From a virus: a stretch of DNA of 42,778 nucleotides. Shown in pieces: positions 39,908 through 42,778 of the stretch (within the stretch, counting starts at the first letter, position 1; every line of letters begins with the position of its first letter). The notes beneath the pieces were generated by a model, which saw only the letters and a program-made list of their open reading frames with translations, was not told the origin of the DNA and did not search any database. Location of the stretch: IMG/VR virus record IMGVR_UViG_3300018083_000017, positions 1 through 42,778 of that record. The stretch is one strand, 5' to 3'. Position numbers and translations under genes: made by a program.

Positions 39908-39931
39908 CCCCTATCCAATCACCCTAAGGGG
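39908..39931 (+). promoter_or_regulatory. Possible ribosome-site hairpin of csrA
   Basis: CCCCT (39908-39912) can pair with AGGGG (39927-39931), which is the csrA ribosome site. This could limit csrA translation; GGA-type CsrA sites are not clear here, so self-control by CsrA is only a possibility. Confidence 0.35.
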
Positions 39932-39938
39932 TAGAGCG

Positions 39939-40121
39939 ATGCTGGTGCTGACAAGGAAGTTGGGAGAAGTCGTCGTGGTCAGGGACGAGTCCGGCGTTGT
40001 GGCTGGGACGATGAAGGTGCTGGAGACTCGCCATGGACAGGTGAAACTGGGCTTCGAGTTCGACCGCAGCTACAAGCTGCTGCGGCTGGAGATCGACAGC
40101 ACGGACGCCTGCGACAGCTGA
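39939..40121 (+). CDS. csrA: CsrA-family RNA-binding regulator
   Basis: This 60-residue protein begins MLVLTRKLGEVVVV, the hallmark of CsrA/RsmA, with Leu4 and Arg6 of the RNA-binding face. HGQVKLGFEF corresponds to the VRLGI strand. The following APxxVxVHREE block is replaced by DRSYKLLRLEI; Arg at the position of Arg44 is kept but the rest diverges. CsrA dimers bind GGA loops in messages and change translation. Here it heads the late gene order, overlapping the HNH gene (TGATG). It may redirect host metabolism or control phage messages. Confidence 0.85.
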   Translation: MLVLTRKLGEVVVVRDESGVVAGTMKVLETRHGQVKLGFEFDRSYKLLRLEIDSTDACDS

Positions 40122-40627
40122 TGCTGAGACGCACGCCGCTGGTCCGTAAGACGGCGCTGAGGAACAAGACGCCGGTCAGGCGCGTGGCGCTACGACGGGG
40201 CGGGCTGAGCAAGGACGAGCGCCTGGAGCTGAACGACATGGCGCGCACCGTGGTGATGGTGAAGTTCGGTGCCGTGCTCATGCCGCACGCGACAGGCAAG
40301 GGGGCTGGATGGTACGGCCGCTGCCTGCATTGCCGCCTGGAGCGACCGCTGCAGTGGGCGCACATCTTCCCGCAGGGGACGTGCCCGCACATGCGCTGGG
40401 ACACGGGCAACGCGGTGGCGCTGTGCTGGCGGTGTCACGACGGCTGGTGGCACTCGGTCGCAGATCTCGACGCACTGAAGGAGTGGGTGGTCGGCGTGAT
40501 TGGTGACCGCGAGTGGCAGAGGTTGAAGTTCCGCTCGCAGGTGAAGGGCCAGAAGCAGGACTGGGAGCTGGTGCGCCTGGGACTGAGGCTCGAGCTGAAG
40601 GCGATGGGTGTCGAATGGGGAAGCTGA
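40121..40627 (+). CDS. HNH/NinG-like nuclease near terminase
   Basis: This 168-residue protein starts at ATG 40121. A basic N terminus (RRTPLVRKTALRNKTPVRR) is like NinG/recombination nucleases. Then CLHCRLERPLQWAHI and ALCWRCHDGWWH supply two Cys pairs and the His residues of an HNH fold. HNH enzymes next to terminase assist packaging cleavage in several phages; NinG acts in recombination. Both are possible here. Confidence 0.7.
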   Translation: MLRRTPLVRKTALRNKTPVRRVALRRGGLSKDERLELNDMARTVVMVKFGAVLMPHATGKGAGWYGRCLHCRLERPLQWAHIFPQGTCPHMRWDTGNAVALCWRCHDGWWHSVADLDALKEWVVGVIGDREWQRLKFRSQVKGQKQDWELVRLGLRLELKAMGVEWGS

Positions 40628-40938
40628 AGCATCAGGGCGAGGACAAGCACCCGGAGATCCGCAAGCGTGAGGAGCGGCAGAAGAAGGCCGACGCGCTGCT
40701 GGACCTGGCGATCGACTACTGGGAGTCGCTGCTGGCCGGGAAGTACCGCGACGCGACGCACAGTGACCGCATCCGGGCGACGGAGAATCTGGCGAATCGG
40801 TTCGGGCTCCCGATCCGCACGGACGTGGGGCTGCCCATTCGGCTGAAGGTGAAGACGGTCGAGATGCGTGGGTTCATGGAGAACGGCGTACTGGTGACGC
40901 CCGAGGTGCCGACAGAGGATGAGCCAGCAGACGGGTGA
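40615..40938 (+). CDS. Small terminase subunit candidate
   Basis: This 107-residue protein starts at ATG 40615 and overlaps both neighbours. The N-terminal half is charged helices (EIRKREERQKKADALLDLAI), followed by DRIRATENLANRFGLPIRTD. The position directly before the large terminase, the size, and the helical basic N terminus fit a small terminase, but a helix-turn-helix cannot be confirmed by eye. Confidence 0.5.
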   Translation: MGKLKHQGEDKHPEIRKREERQKKADALLDLAIDYWESLLAGKYRDATHSDRIRATENLANRFGLPIRTDVGLPIRLKVKTVEMRGFMENGVLVTPEVPTEDEPADG

Positions 40939-42415
40939 GGCGTACGAGCCGCAGAGCTATTCGCAGTGGCGGGCGCTGGTGTCTCCGGCGCCCGTAGTCG
41001 TGTGGAGTAGCGCCTACGGCAAGGGCAAGACGCGCGGGATCTGCGAAGCAGCGGACCTCGACTGCCGGGCGAGTGAGCGCAACCTCGTGGTGCTGTTCAG
41101 GAAGACGCTCGCCAGCATGTGGAGCACCACGCTGAAGGTGCTGCTGGAGGAGGTGCTGGACCCGGAGCTGGTGGCCTGGGGCTGGAAGCCGCACTCCGAC
41201 GGCGGGGCCGTGATGAAGTACCCGAACGGCTCGGAGCTGCTGTGCGTGGGCGTGGACAACCCCGGCCGGCTGAGGTCCGCAGCGATCGGGTCGGCGTACG
41301 GGGACCAGGCTGAGGAGCTGACGGAGGAGGAGGTCGAAGCCGTCGGTGGCCGAATCCGCCTGGGCCGGGCCTGGAGGCGCCGCCTGGTGCTGGTGATGAA
41401 CCCGGACGCGCAGACGCACTGGGTGTTCAGGAAGTACCGGCCGACGCGGAACAAGGTGATCCGGGCGAAGACGGAGCTGGTGCTGCCGAACGGGCGCATT
41501 CTCCCGGCGGGGCGCATCACAGCCGAGGTGCTGGTGAGCGGGCTGACGGACAACCTGCACAACCTGCCCGAGGACTACGTGGCGCGCCTGATGGACAAGA
41601 AGGGCGTGTACCGGCGTCGGTACTGGGAAGGGCGCTGGGAGTCCATGGAGGGCGCGGTCTACGGGCAGTGGAACCCTGACAGCGGGGTGATCCGCAGGCC
41701 AGGGCCGGATATGTGGCCTGGGGGCTTCCCGCCGCACGACTGGCCGAGGCGGGTGGGCATCGACTTCGGGTACGTGGATCCGTTCGTCTGCCAGTGGTGG
41801 GTGAAGACGCCGCGGGATATGGAGTTCACGAGCACGGTGGGCAAACGCCTGCTGGCGAAGGCTGGCACGTGGGTGCAGTACCGCGAGGTGTACACGAGCC
41901 AGACGACGATCCCGACGCTGATGCCGATGCTGAAGCAGCTGGAGGCCGACGAGTGGGCCGTGGTCGGTCGCTACGCGCGAGCTGGGCTGGAGGGCAAGGC
42001 ACTGAAGCGGCACGAGGAGGACTGGCCCGAGCTGCCCGTCGCTATGCGCTGGGCGGACCACAATCGCCAGGAAAGAGAGCTGATGGCAGAGGCTGGGTGG
42101 TTCACAGAGGCGGCGTACAAGGACATTGCGCCGGGAGTGCAGTGCCTGCATAACAAGTTGTCGGTTGACGAGGGTCAGGTTCCGGGTATTCTGTTGCTCG
42201 AAGATGCGCTGGTCGAGCCTGACGAGCGCCTGCGCGAGAACGGCCACCCGCTCTGTACCGCTGACGAGGTTCCCTTGCAGCGGTGGCCGCCGACGAAAGA
42301 GGAAAGGCCGGCCAAGGAGGAGCCGATCGACGCTCTGAACCACGGGTGCGACGCCATGCGGTACTGCATCGCGTCGGACGAGAAGGCGGGAGCGATGGAT
42401 GTCAGGTTCCTCTGA
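40919..42415 (+). CDS. Terminase large subunit
   Basis: This 498-residue protein starts at ATG 40919. The Walker A segment is SSAYGKGKT (residues 30-38), and Walker B is YGDQAEEL (127-134, with Gln in place of a common Glu). The nuclease domain begins VGIDFGYVDPF with Asp282 and Asp287, and another acidic residue lies in NHGCDAMRY near 478. This is the ATPase-nuclease motor that cuts and packages DNA into the head through the portal encoded next. It overlaps the portal start by 17 bases. Confidence 0.92.
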   Translation: MSQQTGEAYEPQSYSQWRALVSPAPVVVWSSAYGKGKTRGICEAADLDCRASERNLVVLFRKTLASMWSTTLKVLLEEVLDPELVAWGWKPHSDGGAVMKYPNGSELLCVGVDNPGRLRSAAIGSAYGDQAEELTEEEVEAVGGRIRLGRAWRRRLVLVMNPDAQTHWVFRKYRPTRNKVIRAKTELVLPNGRILPAGRITAEVLVSGLTDNLHNLPEDYVARLMDKKGVYRRRYWEGRWESMEGAVYGQWNPDSGVIRRPGPDMWPGGFPPHDWPRRVGIDFGYVDPFVCQWWVKTPRDMEFTSTVGKRLLAKAGTWVQYREVYTSQTTIPTLMPMLKQLEADEWAVVGRYARAGLEGKALKRHEEDWPELPVAMRWADHNRQERELMAEAGWFTEAAYKDIAPGVQCLHNKLSVDEGQVPGILLLEDALVEPDERLRENGHPLCTADEVPLQRWPPTKEERPAKEEPIDALNHGCDAMRYCIASDEKAGAMDVRFL

Positions 42416-42778
42416 GTCGATGATGCTCCGGCTGATGCGCCGCCTGGGGCTCGTGCAGACGAAGATCGTGCGAATGCCGCAGGAGGGCGATGGCGGCGGC
42501 GACGGCGGCGGCGACGGTGGTGGGACTGGCGGATTCGGCGGGACGGTGTTCTGGACGCCGAACGGACCCGTGTTCGGGTCGGAGCTGCAGACCGCAGCGT
42601 ACGAGAACGTGGCGACGGTGTACGCATGCGTGAGCAAGATTGCCTGGTCGATCGCGCAGGTAGAGCTTCGGTTCTACGCGGGCCTGGGCAAGCAGCGGCG
42701 AGAGATCGAGCGCAAGCCGGGGAACATCGTTGACCTGTGGAACAAGGCGAACAGCCGGTTCAGCGTGTTCGAGCTCAC
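42399..42778 (+). CDS. Portal-MuF fusion, N-terminal part
   Basis: The gene starts at ATG 42399 (GGAG six bases upstream; ATG 42420 is a second choice) and runs off the end, continuing at the repeated start of the window, in frame, to 2035. It opens MSGSSESMMLRLMRRLG, has a Gly/Asp-rich linker of GDGG repeats, then the usual portal opening TVYACVSKIAWSIAQVELRF. Positions 42656-42778 duplicate 1-123. Confidence 0.9.
   Translation, partial: MSGSSESMMLRLMRRLGLVQTKIVRMPQEGDGGGDGGGDGGGTGGFGGTVFWTPNGPVFGSELQTAAYENVATVYACVSKIAWSIAQVELRFYAGLGKQRREIERKPGNIVDLWNKANSRFSVFEL
42656..42778. repeat. Terminal direct repeat, right copy
   Basis: Identical to 1-123. It shows that the window wraps a circular sequence, and one copy should be removed to count the genome once. 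Confidence 0.97.

Noticed and set aside
39739-39927. 62-residue frame between the replication genes and csrA
   Set aside because: GTG start without a ribosome site; it lies over an 11-bp inverted repeat and the inverted operator copy, and its composition is not protein-like.
1-42778. CRISPR array, insertion sequence or integrase/attachment module
   Set aside because: No regularly spaced repeats, transposase or recombinase motifs were seen on either strand.

Overview
The window is a complete tailed-phage genome on a circular map. The last 123 bases (42656-42778) repeat the first 123 exactly, so the unique length is 42,655 bp and the portal gene runs across the join. All convincing genes lie on the + strand, are packed with ATGA/TGATG/GTGA-type overlaps, and have high-GC codon use. 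The virion genes (HK97-fold capsid with N-terminal scaffold-like region, HK97-type head-tail connectors, 740-residue tape measure, no sheath) point to a long-tailed siphovirus. No integrase or large CI-like repressor is visible, so a virulent lifestyle is more likely, though this is not proven. Cleavable signal peptides, a lipoprotein and a CsrA homologue suggest a high-GC, probably Gram-negative host; the host cannot be named from the sequence.

Layout. 39939-19134 (through the join) is the late region: csrA, HNH endonuclease, small-terminase candidate, large terminase, portal-MuF fusion, Com-like zinc peptide, protease candidate, major capsid protein, connectors, tail tube, frameshifted tail chaperones, tape measure, tail tip/hub, two proteins with signal peptides, M15 endolysin and two membrane proteins, closed by a clear terminator at 19150-19180. 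19181-19677 is a non-coding control region. 19678-31721 is the early region: many small unknown proteins, DUF2786-like, RadC/JAB, a Cro-sized HTH protein, DUF932-like, an annealing-protein candidate and a 1,166-residue protein fusing SbcD (Mre11) and SbcC (Rad50). 31737-39742 holds a DUF488-like protein, a glycine-type tRNA with an 8-base anticodon loop, a methyltransferase/Mom-like DNA-modification protein, a ParB-like gene interrupted by an in-frame TAG, a lipoprotein with a glycosidase-like fold, a second HNH protein and a replisome-organizer-like protein.

Regulation. Five promoter cassettes in the early region share a 19-base element (GTGCTAACATATTCACTTG) overlapping a -35 box, with a TAGGAT-like -10 box 16-17 bases on. 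Two further copies act as -10 boxes set six bases before an ATG, which implies leaderless messages. One inverted copy lies upstream of csrA and the terminase genes. The small HTH protein at 26025 is the obvious candidate regulator, and CsrA may add post-transcriptional control.

The most unusual items are the single-chain SbcD-SbcC fusion, the tRNA with the enlarged anticodon loop together with tail chaperones that need a +1 (or -2) frameshift, the repeated operator/promoter family, and the amber-interrupted ParB gene beside the Mom-like modification gene. Identifications rest on motifs read by eye; no database search was possible.
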